From Sulfurimonas sp. (GTDB taxonomy: Bacteria; Campylobacterota; Campylobacteria; Campylobacterales; Sulfurimonadaceae), in contig NZ_JAQTLY010000002.1 in the NCBI RefSeq assembly GCF_028714655.1, forward strand, positions 186,001-250,000: a stretch of 64,000 bases of DNA, written 5' to 3'. The translations under genes and the position numbers were made by a program. Shown here piece after piece: positions 35,624-43,794 of the stretch. Within the stretch, counting starts at the first letter, position 1; the number at the start of each line of letters is the position of its first letter. The notes under the pieces are model-generated. The model was not told where the DNA came from. It worked only from the letters and a program-made list of their open reading frames with translations, and searched no databases.

Positions 35624-38127
35624 GCTATATCTTTTGCATAGTTTTGAATTTTCTGGGTATAACTCTCAAGTAAAGCAACTCCGTTCTCCTCGCTGCTTGC
35701 TTGTATGTAGAGATTTAGGTGGTCATTGTACTGATCGGGAATCATCAAAATCCAATCCGTCTCATTTTCCCAAATTTTTACGCCGTCTTGGTTAGATGAC
35801 TTTTTGCCTTTTGCATCTTTTAGAAATTTTCTCATTATTTTGCCTTTTAAAGCCTGCGTGCAATCAATTTTCTCTTGTGCATAGTAAAAACTCTCAATCA
35901 TTTTTGATATCTCTGAGAGTTTTAAGTGGCTACAGCTAAGCATCTCCATAACTTTTAAACTGGCATAAATGGCATCTCTTGATACGCCAAACTCGGTAAA
36001 AGCAAAGTTGCCGTCAACCGTTGCTACCAAAGAGTACTCCCTCATTTGTGCAGCTTTAAAATTGGCATATTTTCCTCTTTGAATATCAAGATTCTCAAAA
36101 CGGATAATATCAGGCGCCCAAGTAGGTAAAAAGACTCTTTTTTTCTCATCATTTGAGTACATATTAAGCAGATGTAAAACTACCAATAGCCCTTTTACCA
36201 TATCCAAAACTTCGCCTTCGTCGGTTACGAAACATATAGTTTGTGCATTTGGATATATCATCAATCCCATATTGTAGTTTAGACTTGATACTATTTTTGA
36301 AATATTTTCATCCGAGCGTTTTTTTAAAGCAGCGAAATTTGACAGTTTATGTTCGTCATAGTAAGCATTTAGCACAATATTTTCGACACCGATATCATTT
36401 AAAATATTTGGAAATATATCCCCCGTTGAGCCGTGCATCAAATCAACCGCAACTTTAAATGTGCCGCACTTTATAATGTTTTGGTTTATTTTGCTCTCTA
36501 TTGCAGATTTGTAGTTAAGGCACTCTTTAAAGTGTATAGTCTCTTTTATCTCTCCGATTTGTGAAAAATCAACCCTTCGGAACTTCTCCGTAAAAAACGC
36601 TTTTTCTATGTTTTTTGCACTGTTTGAGTCGATGCGGATAGATTCTTCGTTAAAAAGAGTAATCTCTGAGTTTGCAGGATTGAAAACATCCTGTTTAAAG
36701 TGTGCACCGCCGGCTAATTTAGGGCTGTTTGCAAGCGTGTAGCGTAAAATGGAGATAGGCGCATTTTTTAGATCCAAAACATCGATTCCGGCAGATAAAA
36801 GTCCTCCTAAAAATGCCCTTTTTAACATTCTGGAACTTTTGTTATAATCCCTCCCTACTACTACTTTTACGCCCATAGGAAGCTGTGCGGCAAAAGCTTC
36901 GGCTAATTTGGTAGCCATTTCGCATGAGAGTTCGACATTGCTCTTGCCCGATACCGTTCCGTTTTCAAAAATGGAGTTTTTATATCTGCTTCCCCATACA
37001 AGATTGTGGCTGACGATTGAAGCCGCTTCTATCTTTTTGTCAGGCCAGATAGTGACATCCTGTTCAAAAGAGGCAAGTTCCCCCACTTCACAACCCTCGG
37101 CAAGAATAAGTCCTGCTTTTGCGGTTACATTTTTATCGATTATGTTATTACTGCATATAACGGCATTATCAAGTTTTACACCGCTTTTGATTTTGACATC
37201 TTCCCAAATGACGCTATTTGAGATACAGCAATTGTTACTTATGGTTACATTGTCCCCGATTACCACATTGTTTAGTTTAACGCTGTCCTTTATTTTTACA
37301 TTTTTTCCAAGGACGACGGTTCCCAAAATTTTGACGGTAGAGCTTAGATTATACTCCTCATCGCTATATAAAACGCCGTCCGCATAATTTTTTATTATGC
37401 CCTCAATCTTAAAATTTACTCTTGAGTTTAAAATATCATCATATACTTCGCGGTAACTCTCCGGATTTCCTACATCTCTCCAGTACCCTTCCAAGTTATA
37501 TCCCATCAAATCAATACCTCTGCTCATCAGCAACGGAAAGAGATTTTTGGCAAAATCAAAATTCTCTCCCTTGGGAATATAGTTTAATATTTCAGGCTCG
37601 ATTATATAGATGCCGGTATTGATAGTGTCGCTAAAGACCTCTCCCCAGCTCGGTTTTTCTAAAAATTTCTCTATAATATTATCTTCATTGGCTATTACCA
37701 CGCCGAATTGAAGCGGATTTTCGACGGATGTCAGACCGATAGAGAGTTTTGAGTTTTTTTGCTTATGAAATTCAAATATTTTTTCAAAATCAAAATCCGT
37801 AACCAAATCACCGCTTATAACTATAAAATTTTCATCTCCGATATACTCGGCGGCAAGTCTAACGGCACCGGCAGTTCCGTAATCGTCATCAGGAACCACA
37901 TAAGTTATTTTTATGCCCAAATCACTGCCGTCACCGAAGTAATTTTGAATAATCTCAGGTTTAAAATAGAGTAAAACTATAAATTCAGAGATGCCTAAAT
38001 CTCTTAACATCATCATAGTGTGTTGCATCATCGGTCTATTTACTATCGGTAACATGGGTTTTGGTCTTGAATGTGTCAAAGGCTGGATTCTTGTTCCGAA
38101 TCCGCCCGCCATAACTACAGCTTTCAT
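35620..38127 (-). CDS. Sugar-phosphate nucleotidyltransferase fused to a degenerate phosphomannomutase-like domain
   Basis: Residues 1-230: nucleotidyltransferase with AVVMAGGFGTRIQPLT, RPKPMLPI and SGDLVTDF. Residues about 250-370: left-handed beta-helix hexapeptide repeats. Residues about 380-835: alpha-D-phosphohexomutase fold, recognisable at GRDYNKSSRMLKRAFLGG (425-442). In the mutase part the phosphoserine loop (TASHNP in active enzymes) reads GAHFKQDVFNP (474-484), and the metal loop (DGDxDR) reads YPNAQTICF (625-633), so mutase activity is not expected. The first domain probably makes NDP-glucose or GDP-mannose. With no glgC here it is a candidate donor supplier for GlgA, with the dead domain as regulator or scaffold. 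Confidence 0.88.
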   Translation of the reverse strand: MKAVVMAGGFGTRIQPLTHSRPKPMLPIVNRPMMQHTMMMLRDLGISEFIVLLYFKPEIIQNYFGDGSDLGIKITYVVPDDDYGTAGAVRLAAEYIGDENFIVISGDLVTDFDFEKIFEFHKQKNSKLSIGLTSVENPLQFGVVIANEDNIIEKFLEKPSWGEVFSDTINTGIYIIEPEILNYIPKGENFDFAKNLFPLLMSRGIDLMGYNLEGYWRDVGNPESYREVYDDILNSRVNFKIEGIIKNYADGVLYSDEEYNLSSTVKILGTVVLGKNVKIKDSVKLNNVVIGDNVTISNNCCISNSVIWEDVKIKSGVKLDNAVICSNNIIDKNVTAKAGLILAEGCEVGELASFEQDVTIWPDKKIEAASIVSHNLVWGSRYKNSIFENGTVSGKSNVELSCEMATKLAEAFAAQLPMGVKVVVGRDYNKSSRMLKRAFLGGLLSAGIDVLDLKNAPISILRYTLANSPKLAGGAHFKQDVFNPANSEITLFNEESIRIDSNSAKNIEKAFFTEKFRRVDFSQIGEIKETIHFKECLNYKSAIESKINQNIIKCGTFKVAVDLMHGSTGDIFPNILNDIGVENIVLNAYYDEHKLSNFAALKKRSDENISKIVSSLNYNMGLMIYPNAQTICFVTDEGEVLDMVKGLLVVLHLLNMYSNDEKKRVFLPTWAPDIIRFENLDIQRGKYANFKAAQMREYSLVATVDGNFAFTEFGVSRDAIYASLKVMEMLSCSHLKLSEISKMIESFYYAQEKIDCTQALKGKIMRKFLKDAKGKKSSNQDGVKIWENETDWILMIPDQYNDHLNLYIQASSEENGVALLESYTQKIQNYAKDIA

Positions 38128-38198
38128 TACTACCTCTTATAGAAATTTTTCTAATTGCGCGTTAATTCTAGTACTATATTGTTAAATTAATGTTAAAA

Positions 38199-38279
38199 GC
38201 ACCTTTAAAAACTCATTTTTAGATTGTCACGCTTGTCATTGCGAGGCTCTGTCCGTGGCAATCTATTTTTTAAAGGTGC
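38199..38279 (-). terminator. Long nested inverted repeat after pfkA
   Basis: GCACCTTTAAAAA (38199-38211) is complementary to TTTTTAAAGGTGC (38267-38279), enclosing a second palindrome AGATTGTCACG/CGTGGCAATCT (38221-38231/38254-38264). The inner part also belongs to the GATTGC...GCAATGAC repeat family. On the minus strand it follows the pfkA stop by 2 bases and ends AAAGGTGCTTTTAAC, so it probably terminates pfkA transcription. Confidence 0.6.
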
Positions 38280-38281
38280 AC

Positions 38282-39241
38282 TTAATCAAGTAAATTTAGA
38301 GCATCAAGATAGTGTTTCGGCAGCTGATATTTATTTGAGACGACATCTTCTATCTCCATCAAACCGAATTCGCCTTTTTTGTAAACAGCAATTTTATTTG
38401 AATTGTTATTGACAAGCAGGTGATCCACCGCGATAATCGTAAAATCAAACGCCATAAGTCTATCATAAACGGTCGGGTTTCCGCCTCTTTGGATATGACC
38501 GAGTATGCTTACCCTTGTCTCCATACCTATATCATCTTGAAGCCAATTAAAAACTTCAGTTGTTTTTTTGCTACCCTCGGCAACGATGGCTAAGATGTAG
38601 TTTCTGCCGTTTTGCACTTCATCTTTTAATCTTTTTGTAAGTTCTTTCGGCTCAAAGGCAACTTCAGGCACGACGCAAACTTCCGCACCGCTTATCATAG
38701 AAGATACGATAGCCAGATACCCGCAATCCCTGCCCATCACCTCAACCAAAAAAGCGCGGCTAAATGAAGATGCCGTATCTCGAATCTTGTCAAGCGCATC
38801 TCGTATAACATTAAGAGCGGTATCTACGCCTAAACAATAATCCGTTCCGTAAATATCATTATCTATAGTTGAAGGAATTCCGACAAAATTAAGTTCAAAC
38901 TCCGAGCTAAATATTTGCATCGCTCTAAAAGAGCCGTCCCCTCCAAGTACGACAAGCTTTGTTATGCCAAACTCTTTAAGGTTATAGTATGCCTGCATCC
39001 TGTAGCTATGTTCAAAAAATCTCTTAGACCTAGAAGAGCGGATGATGGTTCCTCCATTATGAAGTATTCCCGATACATCCGAATGAGTCGCTTTTTTGAT
39101 TTTTTTATCTATCAATCCCTCTAATCCGTCATAGATTAGATAAGGAGTAGAGCCTTTTTTGTAAACATAATCTACAAACTTTTTTATAGCCGGATTCATA
39201 CCGGGTGCATCGCCGCCTGAACACATAATTGCAAATGACAT
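38282..39241 (-). CDS. pfkA: ATP-dependent 6-phosphofructokinase
   Basis: Phosphorylates fructose 6-phosphate, committing carbon to glycolysis. SFAIMCSGGDAPGMN, VVLGGDGSFRAM and PSTIDNDIYGTDYCLGVDTAL are present. The Gly in GGDGS and the small residue in PSTID point to ATP rather than pyrophosphate as donor. VEVMGRDCGYLA and ILGHIQRGGNPTVYDR complete the active site. Many Campylobacterota, including Campylobacter jejuni, lack Pfk. Its place in the glucan cluster fits catabolism of stored glycogen. Confidence 0.93.
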   Translation of the reverse strand: MSFAIMCSGGDAPGMNPAIKKFVDYVYKKGSTPYLIYDGLEGLIDKKIKKATHSDVSGILHNGGTIIRSSRSKRFFEHSYRMQAYYNLKEFGITKLVVLGGDGSFRAMQIFSSEFELNFVGIPSTIDNDIYGTDYCLGVDTALNVIRDALDKIRDTASSFSRAFLVEVMGRDCGYLAIVSSMISGAEVCVVPEVAFEPKELTKRLKDEVQNGRNYILAIVAEGSKKTTEVFNWLQDDIGMETRVSILGHIQRGGNPTVYDRLMAFDFTIIAVDHLLVNNNSNKIAVYKKGEFGLMEIEDVVSNKYQLPKHYLDALNLLD

Positions 39242-39287
39242 AACATAACCCCTTTTTGTTTAATAGACTTCTTTTTTCTATACCCCC

Positions 39288-39370
39288 GAGATCCTGAATC
39301 AAGTTCAGGATGACGAAAGCTCAAGAATCTCGTCACTCCAAATTTGATTTAGAATCTAATTTTTTAGTTA
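39288..39370 (-). repeat. Dispersed palindromic repeat upstream of pfkA
   Basis: AGATCCTGAATCAAGTTCAG followed by CGTCACTCCAAATTTGATTTAGAATCTA and TTTTTTAGTTAT, the reverse complement of the 3.3 and 11.5 kb elements including their outer AACTAAAAAATTAG flank. The left arm carries substitutions that weaken pairing. Confidence 0.8.
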
Positions 39371-39413
39371 TGTAAAAGAGTCTAATATTATTTAATACAA
39401 ACTAAGTAATTTC

Positions 39414-41057
39414 CTAACGGTTAAACATTCTTTCATAATACTCAATCGCCAAGCGACCTGAATCAAACGCAACCTCTACATCATTCATAGCACTCTTCAT
39501 AATAGCTACCCACTCTTTTGGTTTGTCATAATAGGTAGGAATAACGCTATTTTCCAAAATATCCATCATATTTTTATTGTCAATCCTATCTTGCTCTACG
39601 ATAGACAATCTATAATCAAGAGGAGGAATGGTAAAAGCGTTTTTACCGTTTTTTGCAAATTCAGGATTCCAACCGTCATCTATGGAAAAATGGATTGAAC
39701 CGTTCATGCTTGCACTCATTCCGCTTGTTCCGCTTGCTTCGCGAGTAATTCTAGGGGTATTTAGCCAAATATCGCTCCCCTGTTTTAGAAGTTTTGAGAG
39801 AGTAAGCTCATATCCTATGAGAACTGCTATATTTTTAAATCTATGACTTAACTGTATCAGTTCATTAAACATCTCGATAGCTCCGTAATCTGCAGGATAC
39901 GGTTTCCCCGCCCATATAATCTGAACGGGTCTTTGAGTATCGGTTATTAGTTTTACAAATCTATCATAGTCATATTTAAGCAGACCGGGTCTTTTATACT
40001 CCGCAAATCTTCTTGCCCAAACGATTGTTAAAACTTCAGGATCAAACATCTTTCCCGTTTGATTTGCAACAACATGAAAAAGTATCTTCTTTAGATGCTT
40101 TTTTCTTGACAAAAGTTCATAATCCTCATGTTCGTCAAGTGCGCGAATAAGGGTTTTATCCGTCCAATACTTCTTGTTTTGAGCATTTGTAATGGAGATA
40201 ATTTCACATCTCCCTTCAACACCCGCCCACATCTCGTTTGCAATCATTCCATGTATTTTTGATACTGCATTTGCTATTTTAGCACTTCTTAGTGCGCCCA
40301 CCGTAAGGCTGAAATTATCATTGTTTTCATAGCCGCTTATAGCTCTTGCTTGTACCAAATCCAAGTTGCCGAAAAATCCCATTTCATGCAAAAAATTTAT
40401 ATTGTGCATCTCATTTCCCGCAGCTTCGGGTGTATGCGTCGTAAAGACGACATGTTTTTTTACTTCACTCATATCTTTAAATCTATCGTAAAGTTCATAA
40501 ACAAGCGGAAGTGCATGTCCTTCATTCATGTGGTAGATATCTATTTTATGATTGATGGCTTGGAGCATCTTTGCTCCGCCGATGCCTAAGACTATCTCTT
40601 GAGCTACCCTTGTTCTTTCGTTTGAGTCATATAGCTTATGTGTAATAGTTCGAGAGAGGTAGTCGTTCTCATCCGTATCGGTCGAGAGTAAAATCATAGG
40701 AGCGGTACCAAAAACATCGCAGCGAAGCAAAAAGCCTTTTACTACTACATCTACATTATTGATTTTTACCGTTACTTTTATATCAAGCTCTTCTAAAAAG
40801 TAGTAGACTTTTCTTGTGTAGTGCGGTTTTAGCGTTCTATCCTCATTGCGTGACTGGTCATAGTAGCCAAAACTCCATAAAATCCCTACTCCAACCACAT
40901 TTTGCTTGAGATCGTATACGCTTCTCATATGAGAACCGGCTAAAAAACCGAGTCCTCCCGAGTATATTTTAAGCGACTGATCTATTGCAAACTCCATCGA
41001 AAAGTAGGCAACACTTTTTGTAAACTTCTCACTTATATCGTACGAAAACAGATTCAT
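39414..41057 (-). CDS. GT35 alpha-glucan phosphorylase homologue lacking the PLP lysine
   Basis: Short-type (547 residues) glycogen/starch phosphorylase homologue: VAYFSMEFAI, IYSGGLGFLAGSH, IYHMNEGHA, VVFTTHTPEAAGN, WARRFAEYKR and EASGTSGM are all where expected. Active phosphorylases have Lys right after this last Met, bound to PLP; here the residue is Ser448 (codon AGT at 39714-39716), two base changes from either lysine codon. The Arg/Lys phosphate pocket looks kept. It may be inactive, PLP-free, or have a changed reaction. It stands between gap and pfkA, with repeat-filled gaps on both sides. Confidence 0.85.
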   Translation of the reverse strand: MNLFSYDISEKFTKSVAYFSMEFAIDQSLKIYSGGLGFLAGSHMRSVYDLKQNVVGVGILWSFGYYDQSRNEDRTLKPHYTRKVYYFLEELDIKVTVKINNVDVVVKGFLLRCDVFGTAPMILLSTDTDENDYLSRTITHKLYDSNERTRVAQEIVLGIGGAKMLQAINHKIDIYHMNEGHALPLVYELYDRFKDMSEVKKHVVFTTHTPEAAGNEMHNINFLHEMGFFGNLDLVQARAISGYENNDNFSLTVGALRSAKIANAVSKIHGMIANEMWAGVEGRCEIISITNAQNKKYWTDKTLIRALDEHEDYELLSRKKHLKKILFHVVANQTGKMFDPEVLTIVWARRFAEYKRPGLLKYDYDRFVKLITDTQRPVQIIWAGKPYPADYGAIEMFNELIQLSHRFKNIAVLIGYELTLSKLLKQGSDIWLNTPRITREASGTSGMSASMNGSIHFSIDDGWNPEFAKNGKNAFTIPPLDYRLSIVEQDRIDNKNMMDILENSVIPTYYDKPKEWVAIMKSAMNDVEVAFDSGRLAIEYYERMFNR

Positions 41058-41080
41058 CTTTTTCCTTATACTTATTTTGA

Positions 41081-41214
41081 TAGATTGCTACAAAGTTATT
41101 TTGCATAGATTGCTTCGCTTTGCTCGCAATGACAGTGACAAAGAGATTTTATGGATTGTTTCGCTCTGTTCTCAACGATTGTCATTGCGAGGAGGAACGA
41201 CGAAGCAATCTCGG
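41081..41214. repeat. GATTGC/GCAATGAC-type repeat cluster
   Basis: Contains AGATTGCTTCGCTTTGCTCG with CAATGAC (41107-41133) and, in the opposite orientation, GTCATTGCGAGGAGGAACGA with CGAAGCAATCT (41180-41212). Similar sequence is common between genes in many bacteria. Short open frames over it are not genes. It fills the gap between gap and the GT35 gene. Confidence 0.8.
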
Positions 41215-41231
41215 TTATGCAAAAAACTCTA

Positions 41232-42227
41232 CTACCTATTCCCTACAAATACGCACATATCAACCAAGCGGCTGCTGTATCCCCATTCGTTATCATACCA
41301 TGCCAAAACTTTTACACATCGCTTATCCACGACGCTTGTCATATCAGGGATGTAAGTTGAACTGTAAGTAGAGCCTATAAAATCGCTTGAGACTCTCTTC
41401 TCATTATCTACTTCTAAAAGACCTCTAAATGCTCCCTCCGAAGCTTTTGTAAATGCCTCGTTAATCTCATCTTTTGTCACATCTTTGTTTAAGTTTAGAG
41501 TCAAATCCACAACTGAAACATCGGGCGTCGGAACACGCATCGCATAACCGTTTAGTTTGCCTTGAAGTTGCGGCATAACCAAACCTATGGCTTTTGCCGC
41601 ACCGGTCGTAGTAGGAATCATATTTATAGCTGCTGCACGCGCTCTGCGCATATCAGAGCTGTGTTTTACATCTAAAATATTTTGGTCGTTCGTATATGAG
41701 TGGATAGTAGTCATAAGACCGTTTTGGATTCCAAATGCATCGTCTAAAACTTTGCAAAGAGGTGCGAGAGCGTTTGTCGTACAGCTTGCATTTGAGATGA
41801 TTGATTCGCCTTTGTAGCCGTCCGTATTGATATTTAAAACATAAGTAGGAGTGTCATCTTTTGCAGGCGCGCTCATGACAACTTTTTTTACGCCGTTTTT
41901 TAGATATTTTTGCGCTTTTTGCGTTGTTAAAAATGAACCGGTACACTCAACGACAAGCTCAGCGCCAACGGAACCGAAATCCAACTCGTCAAGAGAACGG
42001 GTAGCAAAGAGTGCTACTTTTTTACCGCCGATTTCTATAGTTTTATCATCAATTATCTTTGCATCTATGCCTTTATGCACGCTGTCAAATTTAAAAAGAT
42101 ACTCAAGCATCTCCGGAGTCGCCGTCGTGTTAATCGCTACCAGCTCAATATCGTCTCTTGAAGCAATTATCTTTGCTACTATCATACCTATTCTACCCGT
42201 CCCGTTTATCGCCGCTTTTACTGCCAT
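41232..42227 (-). CDS. gap: Glyceraldehyde-3-phosphate dehydrogenase
   Basis: Oxidises glyceraldehyde 3-phosphate, or runs in reverse for gluconeogenesis. AINGTGRIGMIVAKI opens the Rossmann domain. The catalytic Cys lies in SNASCTTNALAPL, and HSYTNDQNILD, RRARAAAINMIPTTTGAAKA, and WYDNEWGYSSRLVDM are typical. At the end of the second strand the usual NAD-selecting Asp (AINDL) is replaced, giving AINTTATPEML, which may loosen or switch cofactor use toward NADP. Length 331 is standard. It is the first minus-strand gene of the glucan region, with its own promoter. Confidence 0.95.
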   Translation of the reverse strand: MAVKAAINGTGRIGMIVAKIIASRDDIELVAINTTATPEMLEYLFKFDSVHKGIDAKIIDDKTIEIGGKKVALFATRSLDELDFGSVGAELVVECTGSFLTTQKAQKYLKNGVKKVVMSAPAKDDTPTYVLNINTDGYKGESIISNASCTTNALAPLCKVLDDAFGIQNGLMTTIHSYTNDQNILDVKHSSDMRRARAAAINMIPTTTGAAKAIGLVMPQLQGKLNGYAMRVPTPDVSVVDLTLNLNKDVTKDEINEAFTKASEGAFRGLLEVDNEKRVSSDFIGSTYSSTYIPDMTSVVDKRCVKVLAWYDNEWGYSSRLVDMCVFVGNR

Positions 42228-42252
42228 TGATTACTCCTTTTTTCTTAACTTC

Positions 42253-42258
42253 ATTATA
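42253..42258 (-). promoter_or_regulatory. -10 box for gap
   Basis: The minus strand reads CACTTATAATGAAG about 26 bases before the ATG, followed by a GGAG ribosome site. It is a good match to the local -10 type. Confidence 0.5.
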
Positions 42259-42311
42259 AGTGCATAATAACATAATGTAGCAAAATTTTATTTCAAAAAT
42301 AAAAAATTAGC

Positions 42312-42317
42312 TATAAT
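42312..42317 (+). promoter_or_regulatory. -10 box for the RNase H-like gene
   Basis: AGCTATAATCAC lies 55 bases before the ATG at 42372. GGAAAG serves as a ribosome site. It is divergent from the gap promoter. Confidence 0.45.
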
Positions 42318-42371
42318 CACTAAATATAAGAGTTGTAATGATAATATTTAGCAAAGGAAAGTATATTTTAT

Positions 42372-42872
42372 ATGTATGTTGATATAAAAAAACCTACGCT
42401 CTTTATGTTTACGGATGCAAGCGTAAATCCGCAGACAAATATCGGTTACGGGGCTTATCTGCTCTTAGGCGAGTATGAGTTGGAAGCGCCTCTATCTAAG
42501 CATAAGATAAAAGTCAAAAGATTTGAAAATACAAATTCATCTAAACTAGAGTTGGAAGCTTTTTTGTGGGCGCTAAGTATGGTACCGACAAAAAATTCTA
42601 AAATCATAGTTTATACGGATTGCCAAAATATTATAACTCTAAAAGATAGGCAAGAGCGAATCGTAAAGAACAACTATATGACTAAAAAAAATACTATTAT
42701 AAAAAATTATGAACTCTACAAAAAATTTTATGATATGACGAATTTTTATGATTGTGATTTTATCAAGGTAAAGGGTCATAAAAAAACCGAAGATAAAGAT
42801 ATAGCAGATATTTTTTTTACTCTTGTCGACAAAGCATCAAGAGAAGCTCTAAGGGAAAACAAATCGCCTTAA
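42372..42872 (+). CDS. RNase H-like domain protein
   Basis: The four acidic residues of an RNase HI-type active site are seen in order: TDAS near 14, the Glu in SSKLELEAF near 57, the Asp in IVYTDCQN near 78, and a late Asp in DKDIADIFFTLVD. The spacing agrees with RNase H folds. The family also includes reverse-transcriptase and uncharacterised RNase H-like proteins. Size 166 fits a stand-alone domain. It might cut RNA in RNA-DNA hybrids, but it is divergent from housekeeping RnhA. It stands alone with its own promoter. Confidence 0.7.
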   Translation: MYVDIKKPTLFMFTDASVNPQTNIGYGAYLLLGEYELEAPLSKHKIKVKRFENTNSSKLELEAFLWALSMVPTKNSKIIVYTDCQNIITLKDRQERIVKNNYMTKKNTIIKNYELYKKFYDMTNFYDCDFIKVKGHKKTEDKDIADIFFTLVDKASREALRENKSP

Positions 42873-42950
42873 AATTTACTCAAAGTTTGTTTGATGTGTG
42901 AATTTTTAAGAAGTATAAAAAAATTAAATCTTTGTTTTAGTAAAATAGTG

Positions 42951-42956
42951 TACAAT
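42951..42956 (+). promoter_or_regulatory. -10-like box for motA
   Basis: GTGTACAATTAG lies 55 bases before the GTG start of motA. No sigma-28 or sigma-54 box was clear, so flagellar-class control cannot be confirmed. Confidence 0.35.
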
Positions 42957-43010
42957 TAGTCAGGCAAATACTATAAAAATAGTAAAATTACAAAAAAAGA
43001 AGAGGGCTCC

Positions 43011-43784
43011 GTGGATTTAACAGTTGTTTTAGGAATACTAGGAGCGATAGCCTCTATTTCTATCGGTGACTTAATGGAGGGCGGAAACCCCGTTCATGTC
43101 GTCCATATTACCTCGCTAATCATTATTATGCCGACTACTCTGTTGGCATCAATGGTAAGTACCGATCCTGAGTACATCAGCGGTGCATTTAAAAGTGTCG
43201 GTATGATTTTTAAAAAATCTCCGGTTGACCTTCACGCTCGAATCAAACAAATCGTAGAACTGTCTTCGCTAGCCAGAAAAAATGGCATACTCTCGCTTGA
43301 GAAGGAAATTGCACAACTAGACAGCCCGTTTTTGAAACAAGGTTTAAGCATGGCAGTTGACGGAAATGAGATAGATGCGATTGTTGAGAGTTTAGAACTA
43401 ACGATTGAAGAGACGGAGCACTATTATCACGGATGCGCGCACTATTGGATTTTAGCAGGGGAGACATCTCCCGTTCTCGGTCTTGTCGGAGCGGTTTTGG
43501 GTCTTATTTTGGCACTTCAAAAGCTTGATAATCCTGCAGAAATGGCAAAAGGTATTGCAGGAGCGTTTACTGCTACCGTAACAGGAATTTTCAGTGCGTA
43601 TGTTTTATTCGGTCCTATGGGAGCAAAGCTAAAAGCGAAAGCTCATCACATAGTAAAAGAGCAAAAACTGATGCTAGAGGGGATAATCGGAATTGCTAAC
43701 GGCGACAATCCTCGTTCCCTTGAAGCTAAACTGCTAAATTTCCTCTCTCCTGCAGAAGACAAGCATAGTCAATTTAGCAAATAA
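43011..43784 (+). CDS. motA: Flagellar motor stator protein MotA
   Basis: MotA forms the ion channel of the flagellar stator with MotB. The 257-residue protein has four membrane segments, opens MDLTVVLGILGAIASISIGDLMEGG, and has the conserved ETSPVLGLVGAVLGLILALQKLDNP and GIAGAFTATVTGIFSAYVLFGPMGAKLK blocks of helices 3 and 4. The start is a GTG (43011) preceded by AGAAGAGGG. It is 10 bases upstream of motB, so the pair is an operon. Confidence 0.96.
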   Translation: MDLTVVLGILGAIASISIGDLMEGGNPVHVVHITSLIIIMPTTLLASMVSTDPEYISGAFKSVGMIFKKSPVDLHARIKQIVELSSLARKNGILSLEKEIAQLDSPFLKQGLSMAVDGNEIDAIVESLELTIEETEHYYHGCAHYWILAGETSPVLGLVGAVLGLILALQKLDNPAEMAKGIAGAFTATVTGIFSAYVLFGPMGAKLKAKAHHIVKEQKLMLEGIIGIANGDNPRSLEAKLLNFLSPAEDKHSQFSK

Positions 43785-43794
43785 GTAGATAAAA

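Noticed and set aside
36908-37387. 159-residue plus-strand frame
   Set aside because: Fully antisense to the nucleotidyltransferase fusion gene; Ser/Leu/Thr-rich shadow composition.
39714-39716. Sequencing error as cause of the missing PLP lysine
   Set aside because: AGT needs two substitutions to become AAA or AAG and the flanking motif is in frame and intact, so a simple error is unlikely, though not excluded.
41077-41371. Three short plus-strand open frames
   Set aside because: They lie on intergenic GATTGC-type repeats and the antisense of gap, with no ribosome sites or protein-like composition.
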